A DNA stretch of 5,403 bases, taken from Nanobdellota archaeon. Its GTDB lineage: Archaea > Nanobdellota > Nanobdellia > Woesearchaeales > GW2011-AR9. The first letter of the stretch is position 1, and every line of letters starts with the position of its first letter. A program made the position numbers and the translations under genes. The notes under the pieces are model-generated. The model was not told the origin of the DNA and ran no database searches. It saw nothing but the letters and a program-made list of their open reading frames with translations. Positions 1 through 4,782 of the stretch are shown piece by piece. The stretch is taken from the NCBI GenBank assembly GCA_030695685.1, contig JAUYPT010000023.1, positions 1 to 5,403 on the forward strand, in the 5' to 3' direction.

Positions 1-315
1 TTAGCCTGTACAAAAGAAGAGGCGGATGCAGAGGATAATTGTTTTGATATGGTTAAAGTAAGATCGATTGAAGGCAGCGGTGACCAGACCTATTTTGAAG
101 AGAACGAAGACTATTATTTTGATCTTTTTTCCTATTCTACAATTAGCCTGGAACAAATTTATCCTCCTCAAGCGCAACAGGAGGAGATTACATTATATAA
201 TAAATTAGATCCCGCAAAACAGAATCGTGAAGCAACTTCTTTTATTATTTCCTTGAAAGACGAGACCAATGGCTACAATGGCTTTGGCATTTTAAAAGTG
301 GTGATTTATTCATGA
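1..315 (+). CDS. 3' end of an exported or membrane-anchored protein of unknown function (5' truncated by window)
   Basis: The reading frame is open from the first base to a TGA at 313-315, giving 104 residues. There is no stop upstream, so the ATG at 49 is probably internal and the true start lies left of the window. The visible part is hydrophilic, with two cysteines (C3, C14) and aromatic, beta-rich segments (DYYFDLFSYSTISLEQIYPP near residues 37-56). It ends in GFGILKVVIYS. I recall similar endings in DPANN archaeal proteins that begin with a single N-terminal membrane helix, but no such helix is visible here. The stop overlaps the next start as ATGA, so the two genes are probably co-translated. 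No catalytic motif is visible. It is likely the extracytoplasmic domain of another anchored subunit of this locus. Confidence 0.8.
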   Translation, partial: LACTKEEADAEDNCFDMVKVRSIEGSGDQTYFEENEDYYFDLFSYSTISLEQIYPPQAQQEEITLYNKLDPAKQNREATSFIISLKDETNGYNGFGILKVVIYS

Positions 316-872
316 GAAAAGCGCAGATGGAGATGGTTGGGCTCGTTGTCATCGTTATTTTAATAACTTTAGGCATCCTTATTTTTGCCGCCGTTGAGGT
401 TGGTAAAGGTCCAGTTGAGAAAAAAATCTTTACTCGAAAAGAGCTAGCCTATAGTACGTTAAGCGCTTTAATGAAGACAACGATTGAAGAAGGCGTCTGC
501 GGTATTGATTTCCGCCCCGAAATGGGTATGCATATTTTAGAAGATTGTGCTTCTCATCAACCCTCAGAAACTGTTTTTTCTGATTACCAATGTGAATATA
601 ATAATGAACCAGTCCACAGTTGTGTCTTTTTTCAGAATGTGGCGGAAGAATTGCTGGATGATACTTTAGGGGAAAGGCTCAGGAAGCGCTACGAAATGCA
701 GTCGCAGCTTATTCCGTATCAGGCGGCAACGGAAGCGCAAATTGATACTATTATTGAATTTAAATCCAGCCGCGGCGGCTGTCCTGCAACACGGGAAAGA
801 GATACCTCCATTCTTCCATTAAATATAGAAGGTGTTGGACAAGTCCAGAGTGTACTGTATATTTGTGATTAA
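312..872 (+). CDS. Pilin-like N-terminally anchored protein, KAQMEM type, six cysteines
   Basis: The protein has 186 residues. It starts at an ATG overlapping the previous stop (ATGA), with an SD-like GGTGAT at 300-305 and 6-nt spacing. The N-terminus is MRKAQMEMVGL followed by a hydrophobic helix at about residues 9-29. The rest is a hydrophilic domain with cysteines at 63, 79, 94, 104, 157 and 185, the last in a terminal LYICD. The K-A-Q-x-E start resembles class III (archaeal type IV pilin) signal peptides, although the Glu sits closer to the putative cleavage point than usual. The segment FTRKELAYSTLSALMKTT (40-57) followed by spaced cysteines resembles a recurrent family I recall from Woesearchaeota/Pacearchaeota, with no assigned function. 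The six cysteines suggest three disulfides outside the membrane. It is the last gene before a 360-bp gap and probably ends its transcription unit. Confidence 0.88.
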   Translation: MRKAQMEMVGLVVIVILITLGILIFAAVEVGKGPVEKKIFTRKELAYSTLSALMKTTIEEGVCGIDFRPEMGMHILEDCASHQPSETVFSDYQCEYNNEPVHSCVFFQNVAEELLDDTLGERLRKRYEMQSQLIPYQAATEAQIDTIIEFKSSRGGCPATRERDTSILPLNIEGVGQVQSVLYICD

Positions 873-876
873 GCGG

Positions 877-928
877 CTTCGGCGATAAATTTGTATTCTT
901 GATCAAAGAATAATCTTATTTGCTGAAG
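877..928 (+). terminator. Long interrupted stem-loop just after a stop codon; possible terminator or 3'-end structure
   Basis: The outer stem pairs CTTCGGC (877-883) with GCTGAAG (922-928), with one G-T wobble. A middle stem pairs ATAA (885-888) with TTAT (916-919). The inner stem pairs TATTCTT (894-900) with AAGAATA (906-912) around a GATCA loop. It begins 4 nt after the TAA of the 186-residue gene, a natural place for a 3'-end structure. There is no strong T-run directly after it; a run of seven T lies at 989-995. It could instead be part of a larger structured or mobile element to its right. The pairing is seen directly; the terminator role is inferred. Confidence 0.4.
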
Positions 929-942
929 ACAGCGAACGGCAC

Positions 943-1152
943 AGTAGAAAATCTCACTTTGTTCGGGTTAGTGGCTTCAAATCATTGCTTTTTTTAAGGA
1001 AGAGCTGACATTTCCTGTAGTCCTGAGAAATCTATAGGATTTCTGGGATCCCAAAAACGCATTGCGTTTTTCAGGAGGAGCGTCCCCCTTTGTCAGCGTG
1101 AAGTTGATAATTATTGGATTTGACTTTATGCCACTAACCTACATTTTCTACT
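943..1152. repeat. Imperfect terminal inverted repeat (210 bp) enclosing nested hairpins; MITE-like element or structured RNA
   Basis: The outer arms match in three exact blocks. AGTAGAAAAT (943-952) pairs with ATTTTCTACT (1143-1152). GTTAGTGGC (967-975) pairs with GCCACTAAC (1130-1138). TCAAATC (977-983) pairs with GATTTGA (1117-1123). The blocks are separated by unequal insertions. Inside, GCTGACA (1004-1010) pairs with TGTCAGC (1091-1097), and TCCTGA (1021-1026) with TCAGGA (1071-1076). Those enclose a hairpin at 1026-1044, the palindrome GGGATCCC (1045-1052) and a hairpin at 1053-1071. No open frame fills the interval and I could not see a clear target-site duplication. A non-autonomous mobile element with diverged terminal repeats and a structured RNA are both possible. 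It does not match the SRP RNA, RNase P RNA or tRNA signatures I looked for. Confidence 0.55.
1053..1071. terminator. Perfect hairpin AAAAACGC-ATT-GCGTTTTT, bidirectional terminator-like
   Basis: Eight base pairs (AAAAACGC with GCGTTTTT) flank a 3-nt loop. The 3' arm ends in a T-run on the plus strand, and by symmetry also on the minus strand, so it could stop transcription in both directions. It sits inside the larger inverted repeat at 943-1152, directly after the palindrome GGGATCCC. It may therefore be a structural part of that element rather than a terminator for the neighbouring genes. The pairing is certain; the function is inferred. Confidence 0.35.
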
Positions 1153-1172
1153 AAGCCACAGTGAACATAAAA

Positions 1173-1180
1173 TTTATATA
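1173..1180 (+). promoter_or_regulatory. Archaeal TATA box (TTTATATA) of the main operon
   Basis: TTTATATA is a strong match to the archaeal TATA consensus and is preceded by an A-rich tract (ACATAAAA, 1165-1172) suitable as a TFB recognition element. With the usual spacing of about 22-27 nt, transcription would start near 1200-1206, leaving a leader of roughly 27-33 nt before the ATG at 1233. It lies 20 nt to the right of the inverted repeat, so the promoter belongs to the gene side of the gap. No operator-like repeat was seen next to it. Confidence 0.65.
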
Positions 1181-1219
1181 CCCTTTCCTCTTGTAAGGAT
1201 TGTATATTTATTTAAAAAT

Positions 1220-1225
1220 GAGGTG
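1220..1225 (+). promoter_or_regulatory. Shine-Dalgarno GAGGTG for the first gene of the operon
   Basis: GAGGTG is an exact part of GGAGGTGATC, the complement of the archaeal 16S rRNA 3' end, and lies 7 nt before the ATG at 1233. It fixes that start codon and shows that this first gene is translated from a leadered mRNA. It is the clearest SD in the window; many later junctions rely on stop/start overlap instead. Confidence 0.75.
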
Positions 1226-1232
1226 TTAGACA

Positions 1233-1580
1233 ATGGTTCTTACGAAACGAGGGCAAGGGCTTTCTATTAATGTTATTATTGTTGCAGCGCTGGCATTAAT
1301 TGTGCTGGTGGTATTAGTGCTTGTGTTTACAGGCAGGATTGCTATTTTTGAGCGTGCCGTAGGCCAGGAAGGCGATGCGGAACTGACAAAAATGAAGGTC
1401 CAATACGGTGATTGCCATCCTGGGATTACGGAAGAAGCAACATTTAGATCTGATTTTAACCGTGCTCAATCTCCACAGGAACAAAATGATGCTCGAGCCA
1501 TTTTTGCGGATGAAATAGATCGCTGTAACTCCCTTTTTGAAAAGGCGAGTTGTGAATCTGCAGGATGTTCCTGGAAATAA
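1233..1580 (+). CDS. Small pilin-like anchored protein, KRGQGLSINV type
   Basis: The protein has 115 residues. The start is set by GAGGTG 7 nt upstream. The N-terminus MVLTKRGQGLSINV leads into a long hydrophobic helix (about 13-33) and then TGR, a layout I recall from many short DPANN archaeal proteins. The remainder is hydrophilic and probably helical, with cysteines at 61, 98, 107 and 112. It ends in CESAGCSWK, so two disulfides are plausible. The K-R-G-Q stub resembles the class III signal peptide (K-G-Q) cut by archaeal prepilin peptidases, but no Glu lies at +5. It is the first gene after the promoter at 1173 and is separated from the next by 3 nt. No enzymatic motif is visible. It is probably a small membrane-anchored subunit of the locus; the function is otherwise unknown. 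Confidence 0.88.
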   Translation: MVLTKRGQGLSINVIIVAALALIVLVVLVLVFTGRIAIFERAVGQEGDAELTKMKVQYGDCHPGITEEATFRSDFNRAQSPQEQNDARAIFADEIDRCNSLFEKASCESAGCSWK

Positions 1581-1583
1581 ATC

Positions 1584-1907
1584 ATGACCAAGGCATCTGC
1601 CGATGTATGGTGGGTTATTATTGGCGCCGCGATTGCGTTAGTTGTATTGGTAGTAGTGATAGCATCATTCACTCGAGGTACAACTCCTGCGCTGAAAGGC
1701 CTTTCTGATTGTCACAGTAAGAATGGTATTTGTGCTTCCGAAGGCTGCCCGCAAGGAACAACGAAGACCTCTGTTTTTACCTGCGGCAGCCAAGGAGAGA
1801 CCTGTTGCATCGGTGTGCCAGTGGAATGTGATCCTAATGGCTCCTGTGAAGAAGGAAAACAATGTCAATTTTATCGTGATGCGGAAAAATGGTACTGTCC
1901 GAAATAA
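1584..1907 (+). CDS. Cysteine-rich anchored protein, KASADVWWVI N-terminus
   Basis: The protein has 107 residues. MTKASADVWW leads into a hydrophobic helix at about 9-28. The outer part of roughly 75 residues holds ten cysteines (43, 50, 55, 67, 74, 75, 82, 88, 94, 105), including an adjacent pair. An even count with a CC pair suggests a compact disulfide-knotted domain outside the membrane. The segment GTTKTSVFTCGSQGETCC is typical of small cystine-stabilised folds, but I cannot name a family. No strong SD precedes the ATG, which follows the previous stop by 3 nt, so coupling is likely. Its VWWVI start closely matches that of the 92-residue gene at 3905, suggesting related anchors on different outer domains. 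Its 3' end overlaps the next small gene by 19 nt. Confidence 0.87.
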   Translation: MTKASADVWWVIIGAAIALVVLVVVIASFTRGTTPALKGLSDCHSKNGICASEGCPQGTTKTSVFTCGSQGETCCIGVPVECDPNGSCEEGKQCQFYRDAEKWYCPK

Positions 1908-2056
1908 AAAATGGTAAAAAGCTATTTTTACCGTGGGGAAAAAGAGGAGTTGATTGGAGTAGTCCCGAGACTTTAGTTATTATCATTCTTGCTGTCCTTC
2001 TAGGGCTGGCATTTCTTTTTTACCTTTGGCGATTGAGGGGGAATTTGATACCATGA
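1889..2056 (+). CDS. 55-residue single-helix membrane protein
   Basis: This short gene runs from the ATG at 1889, overlapping the previous gene by 19 nt, to a TGA at 2054-2056. A partial SD, GTGAT (1876-1880), lies 8 nt upstream. The protein has a hydrophilic stub (about 1-27) with WGKRGVDWSSPE, then a membrane helix TLVIIILAVLLGLAFLFYLW (about 28-47), and a short RLRGNLIP tail. The K-R-G followed by an S-P-E-T-L helix matches the pattern of its neighbours, and I recall similar short DPANN proteins. The stop overlaps the next ATG as ATGA, as at the other junctions, which supports real translation. ATG 1889 is the only in-frame ATG before the helix. It has no cysteines and almost no exported domain, so it may be a small structural or accessory membrane subunit. 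Confidence 0.68.
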   Translation: MVLSEIKNGKKLFLPWGKRGVDWSSPETLVIIILAVLLGLAFLFYLWRLRGNLIP

Positions 2057-2205
2057 ATCCTGTCATGAATACAAAAGCCATGGAAATGTGGCAATTATTG
2101 TTAATTTTATTATCAGTCATTCTTCTGCTATTTTTTATAGTATGGTATGGTACTCTAGGCGGAGATCTTGGAGATTTGTTAGGTAAACTGGGGGAGTTGT
2201 GGTAA
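2053..2205 (+). CDS. 50-residue single-helix membrane protein, NTKAMEMWQ type
   Basis: The ATG at 2053 overlaps the previous TGA (ATGA), and a G-rich SD-like GAGGGGG (2035-2041) lies 11 nt upstream. The protein begins MNPVMNTKAMEMWQ, followed by a strongly hydrophobic helix (about 14-31) and a short amphipathic, glycine- and leucine-rich tail (GGDLGDLLGKLGELW). The T-K-A-M-E start is close to the KAQMEM start of the 186-residue gene and the NTKAAS start of the 131-residue gene. An internal ATG at 2065 (MNTKAMEM) would be an alternative start. The TAA stop shares its last A with the next gene's ATG. It has no cysteines. The tail could lie along the membrane or contact the adjacent subunits; the function is unknown. 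Confidence 0.72.
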   Translation: MNPVMNTKAMEMWQLLLILLSVILLLFFIVWYGTLGGDLGDLLGKLGELW

Positions 2206-2996
2206 TGGAAGCGATTCCTAAATTAGCGCTGTATATTCTGGCGATAGTTATCTTTATTATTTTATTTAGTTTTTTCTTTGGATCCAATAGTGGTTTTAAT
2301 GCCGTGAAGAAAGTATTTTCCGGTGTCAAAGAGTCAGTGAATGTCAGCATCGGCGCATCGCAAGTGAAAGGGGAAAAGCCGGTGTTGCCGGCGGAACAGA
2401 AAGAAGCAATTAATCTCTTAAAAAGAACGATGGAGAAGATGAAAGGCAAGCAACAGTGTTTCCAGAAATACCAAACTACCGGCGGTGGTTCTGACCAAGG
2501 CAGAAATGGCTTGCCTCGAAATGGATTGCCGCTCTTAGGAGAAGAAGGAACATCCATTATTTTGGAGAAAGCAGGAAATGATTTGAGGATGATACTTTTG
2601 GGTGGTGTTGCTGGAAAGCAAGAAATTTCCAGAGACATAATTCCAGGTATTAATCCCTGCGTGATTAGCGGCGAGAATATTCCGGCACGTTTTCAATCTC
2701 AATTTATCGAAAAACTTGGTCCTGTTTCTGATTATTATAATGCCATTGACAAAGTGATGATAATTTTTGATGGCAGTGAAAATAAAATTTCCTATAATGA
2801 CGGCCCTTTATTGGACTTTGAGGATGGAGGATTTTTGTATACTCCTGACGGCGCACAGGTGTGTTTCTTTCCAACCAATGATGCCAGCACGAATGATGAT
2901 GGGTTAGATGATGATTTCTTAGGAAATGCTGATCCTGCTGGCCAATTTTCCATTACAGCACTTTTGCAGAAGGGTGAATTGAAATGGTGCCAATGA
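2205..2996 (+). CDS. 263-residue anchored protein with acidic, Asp-rich C-terminal segment
   Basis: I chose ATG 2205 over the in-frame GTG at 2199 because GGGGGAG (2190-2196) lies 8 nt before the ATG but only 2 nt before the GTG. The ATG also shares one base with the preceding TAA. MEAIPKLALY leads into a membrane helix (about 7-26), followed by a charged helical region (about 33-82). The exported domain has cysteines at 85, 152, 220 and 262. IPGINPCVISG (146-156) resembles a segment I recall in DPANN proteins of unknown function. A tandem pentapeptide RNGLP-RNGLP lies at 100-109. Residues 225-243 are Asp/Asn-rich (NDDGLDDDF), possibly binding calcium. The next gene starts 13 nt before this stop. 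It is likely a larger subunit of the same surface assembly. Confidence 0.87.
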   Translation: MEAIPKLALYILAIVIFIILFSFFFGSNSGFNAVKKVFSGVKESVNVSIGASQVKGEKPVLPAEQKEAINLLKRTMEKMKGKQQCFQKYQTTGGGSDQGRNGLPRNGLPLLGEEGTSIILEKAGNDLRMILLGGVAGKQEISRDIIPGINPCVISGENIPARFQSQFIEKLGPVSDYYNAIDKVMIIFDGSENKISYNDGPLLDFEDGGFLYTPDGAQVCFFPTNDASTNDDGLDDDFLGNADPAGQFSITALLQKGELKWCQ

Positions 2997-3895
2997 TGTC
3001 ATGGAGTAAGAAGGCAATCGCCGCCGGGACGCTTGTTACTTTAATTATTGCTATCCTTGGTTTTCTGGTCATTGCCCAGCAGCTATTGACGTTTTTAGCA
3101 AAATCTAATGATAGCCAAGCAGAAAAATTATGTCATGATACTGTTGCCCTCAGTGCAGCAACGGCAGTAAATGTCGATGTTGCTGGAAAAGGTATAGAAG
3201 CTAAACCTTTTCCCAACGTCTGTAAAACGATCGACAAAAAAATTTCCGGTGATCCTGAAACCGTGAAAAAACAGGTTGCCGATACTATGGCCCGATGCTG
3301 GTGGATGTTTGGCGAAGGAAAATATGAAGAAAGTGTTTTTGATACGCTCCCTACATTTACCGGCAGCGATAATAAGTGTTTTATTTGTTATACAATGCTG
3401 GTGGAAGAAAATAGTAAATTTAAAACAGAAGATCGAGGCATCTCATCGGAAGAATTTGTGAATTATTTAGCAACAACGGATTATCATCGCTATGATGGAA
3501 CATATTTAAATTATTTTCAATTTGCCGGCGGTCCGGGAATGGTACGGGGACTTCTTACAAATGAAGGCATTAAACCGGGACGTGCATACGCAATTGCGTA
3601 TACTGCCAAAGCCAGTAAGTGTCAATGGTGTGAATTTTTTTCCACTGGCGGCTTAGGTCTTTCCTTGGCGGGAGGCGCAGCTATATTTGTAGTTGGTACT
3701 GGTGGTCTCGTCATTCCCGTTGTAACTATTGGTGCAGCTATTGTATCAGGTGCTTCTTCCATTCAATTATTACGGGAGAAATTTCTTTTGGAAATGGATA
3801 TAGATTCTATTGCCTTTATTGATATGAGTGATGAAGTAACATGGGCTGCATTTTCAGATCAATGTACGTTAGAGACTGACATCGCCGGACGCTAG
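2984..3895 (+). CDS. 303-residue membrane protein with N-terminal helix, two CxxC motifs and a C-terminal hydrophobic region
   Basis: The start at 2984 is supported by AGGGTG (2971-2976) 7 nt upstream; ATGs at 2993 and 2996 are poorer. SWSKKAIAAG (6-15) leads into a membrane helix (about 13-38). The middle domain has cysteines at 50, 80 and 105 (ARCWWMFGEGKYEE), CFIC at 132-135 and CQWC at 213-216, with C294 near the end: eight in all. A glycine-rich hydrophobic stretch at about 220-258 is long enough for one or two more membrane passes, and the tail (about 259-303) is hydrophilic. I recall the RCWWMFGEGKYEE-like segment in DPANN proteins but cannot give a function. CxxC pairs could be redox-active, metal-binding or structural. 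It is the largest protein visible and the only one with a clear second hydrophobic region, so it may be a membrane core component. Confidence 0.88.
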   Translation: MVPMMSWSKKAIAAGTLVTLIIAILGFLVIAQQLLTFLAKSNDSQAEKLCHDTVALSAATAVNVDVAGKGIEAKPFPNVCKTIDKKISGDPETVKKQVADTMARCWWMFGEGKYEESVFDTLPTFTGSDNKCFICYTMLVEENSKFKTEDRGISSEEFVNYLATTDYHRYDGTYLNYFQFAGGPGMVRGLLTNEGIKPGRAYAIAYTAKASKCQWCEFFSTGGLGLSLAGGAAIFVVGTGGLVIPVVTIGAAIVSGASSIQLLREKFLLEMDIDSIAFIDMSDEVTWAAFSDQCTLETDIAGR

Positions 3896-3904
3896 GTGAG
3901 TATG

Positions 3905-4183
3905 ATGGTTATAATGAAAAAAAAAGGATCTTCACAAGTATGGTGGGTGATAACAGCAGCCATTATTGCTTTTATTGTTGTTATTCTGATTATAGTCTGG
4001 TTCCAGGGCAGCGGCGGCAAACTCTTTAAGGGCATCGATGAACAGATTACAGGATTAAAGAGCGATAAAGATAATGATGGTGTTGGTGATCTTTCTGATC
4101 AATGCCCTTGTGATCCCGCTGTTGGCAGCGAATTAGAACAAGGACAAATCTGCAGCCCTGCAATCCCAGGATGTGTGTCATGA
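3905..4183 (+). CDS. Anchored protein with thrombospondin type-3-like calcium-binding motif
   Basis: Possible starts are GTG 3896 and ATGs 3902, 3905 and 3914. AGGTGA (3894-3899) sits 5 nt before ATG 3905, the best spacing, giving 92 residues. MKKKGSSQVWWVI leads into a helix at about 12-33. Outside it, DKDNDGVGD (54-62) followed by LSDQCPCDP is close to the thrombospondin type-3 repeat pattern DxDxDGxxDxxDxCP, in which Asp and Asn side chains coordinate calcium. Cysteines are at 67, 69, 83 and 90. The K-G-S-S-x-V-W-W-V-I start mirrors the 107-residue gene (K-A-S-A-x-V-W-W-V-I). A run of nine A's (3917-3925) just after the start could be slippage-prone. The stop overlaps the next start as ATGA. 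It is probably a calcium-stabilised small surface subunit. Confidence 0.86.
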   Translation: MVIMKKKGSSQVWWVITAAIIAFIVVILIIVWFQGSGGKLFKGIDEQITGLKSDKDNDGVGDLSDQCPCDPAVGSELEQGQICSPAIPGCVS

Positions 4184-4782
4184 CTTGGAATAAAAAAGGA
4201 ATAGTTCTCAATTTTATTCTCTCCATTTTGATTGCTTTAATTATCTTCGTGCCAACGATACTGTTTGCATCAGAACTGTTTCGCGTTAGTGATCAGGGGA
4301 AGGAAAGTTTCCGCAGTTTTGTCAAAGAATTGCGCCGTTTTGCTGAAGACGACGCAACGCAAAAAACAGTTCTTGTAATTTTAGATGAAAAGACAGCAGT
4401 TTTTCTTTTTGACACTAAAGATTCAGTGTTTGCTTACCGGAAGCAAGATATTGACAGTGAAGGCGTATCAGCATCCATTTTGATCAGGAATTATAATCTT
4501 TCTTTTCCGGCAAATAAGTGTGCTGGTGTACCATGCGCCTGCTTGTGCCAAAACATTAATGAAAACAACGTCATCCCTGCGGAATCTTTTCAAGAAATAA
4601 AAACAGGTGTAACAACATTCACTGCTAATTATTATTTTGCCTGCGATCAATTATCCTGTGAAGATCTTGCTACTCTTCCGTTGGGCAGTTCCTGGTCGAT
4701 CTACCGCAGTGAAAATGATCCGCGCCGGATGACAGTTCTTTTGGAAAAAAGAGGGGAAGACATAGTTGTTACAAAACAATGA
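4180..4782 (+). CDS. 200-residue anchored protein with a cysteine-cluster exported domain
   Basis: I chose ATG 4180 (ATGA overlap with the preceding stop, AGG at 4168-4170 upstream) over ATG 4171, which has no room for an SD. MTWNKKGIVLNF leads into a hydrophobic helix (about 7-30), then an acidic and basic helical linker (about 36-58: ESFRSFVKELRRFAEDD). The exported domain is beta-rich (VLVILDEKTAVFLFD, 64-78). It has the cluster C114-x4-C-x-C-x-C123 (NKCAGVPCACLCQ) and a later pair C155-x4-C160. I recall the KC...C.CLC pattern in anchored DPANN proteins of unknown role; it could bind metal or form disulfides. The protein ends in EKRGEDIVVTKQ, and the stop overlaps the next ATG (ATGA). No enzyme motif is visible. 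Confidence 0.87.
   Translation: MTWNKKGIVLNFILSILIALIIFVPTILFASELFRVSDQGKESFRSFVKELRRFAEDDATQKTVLVILDEKTAVFLFDTKDSVFAYRKQDIDSEGVSASILIRNYNLSFPANKCAGVPCACLCQNINENNVIPAESFQEIKTGVTTFTANYYFACDQLSCEDLATLPLGSSWSIYRSENDPRRMTVLLEKRGEDIVVTKQ

Noticed and set aside
943..1152. SRP RNA, RNase P RNA, tRNA or C/D box RNA in the structured gap
   Set aside because: I looked for the SRP helix 8 motif, the RNase P core motifs, a tRNA cloverleaf (the GTTCG at 961-965 has no matching arm) and paired C and D boxes. None is present in a convincing arrangement.
1466..1868. Two minus-strand frames of 68 and 67 codons
   Set aside because: Both are antisense to well-supported plus-strand genes and their hydrophobic runs are the complement of the real membrane helices.
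1723..1917. 64-codon plus-strand frame inside the 107-residue gene
   Set aside because: It is a shifted frame of the cysteine-rich gene, with a composition typical of a shadow and no SD of its own.
1911..1976. Short frame from ATG 1911 (MVKSYFYRGEKEEL...)
   Set aside because: It stops after 21 codons. The overlapping frame from ATG 1889 contains the membrane helix and ends in an ATGA junction, so it is the better gene.
2502..2531. Tandem repeat RNGLP-RNGLP as a repeat element
   Set aside because: There are only two five-residue copies with differing codons inside a gene. It is noted as a protein detail, too short to call a separate repeat.
2135..2638. 167-codon open frame on the minus strand
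   Set aside because: It lies opposite the 263-residue plus-strand gene, which has an SD, a membrane anchor and tight junctions with both neighbours. The minus-strand translation has no recognisable domain and would break the single-direction operon.
3276..3461. 61-codon plus-strand frame inside the 303-residue gene
   Set aside because: It is fully contained in the larger gene in another frame and shows no SD or domain.
4468..4650. 60-codon minus-strand frame
   Set aside because: It is antisense to the 200-residue anchored protein and has no supporting signal.
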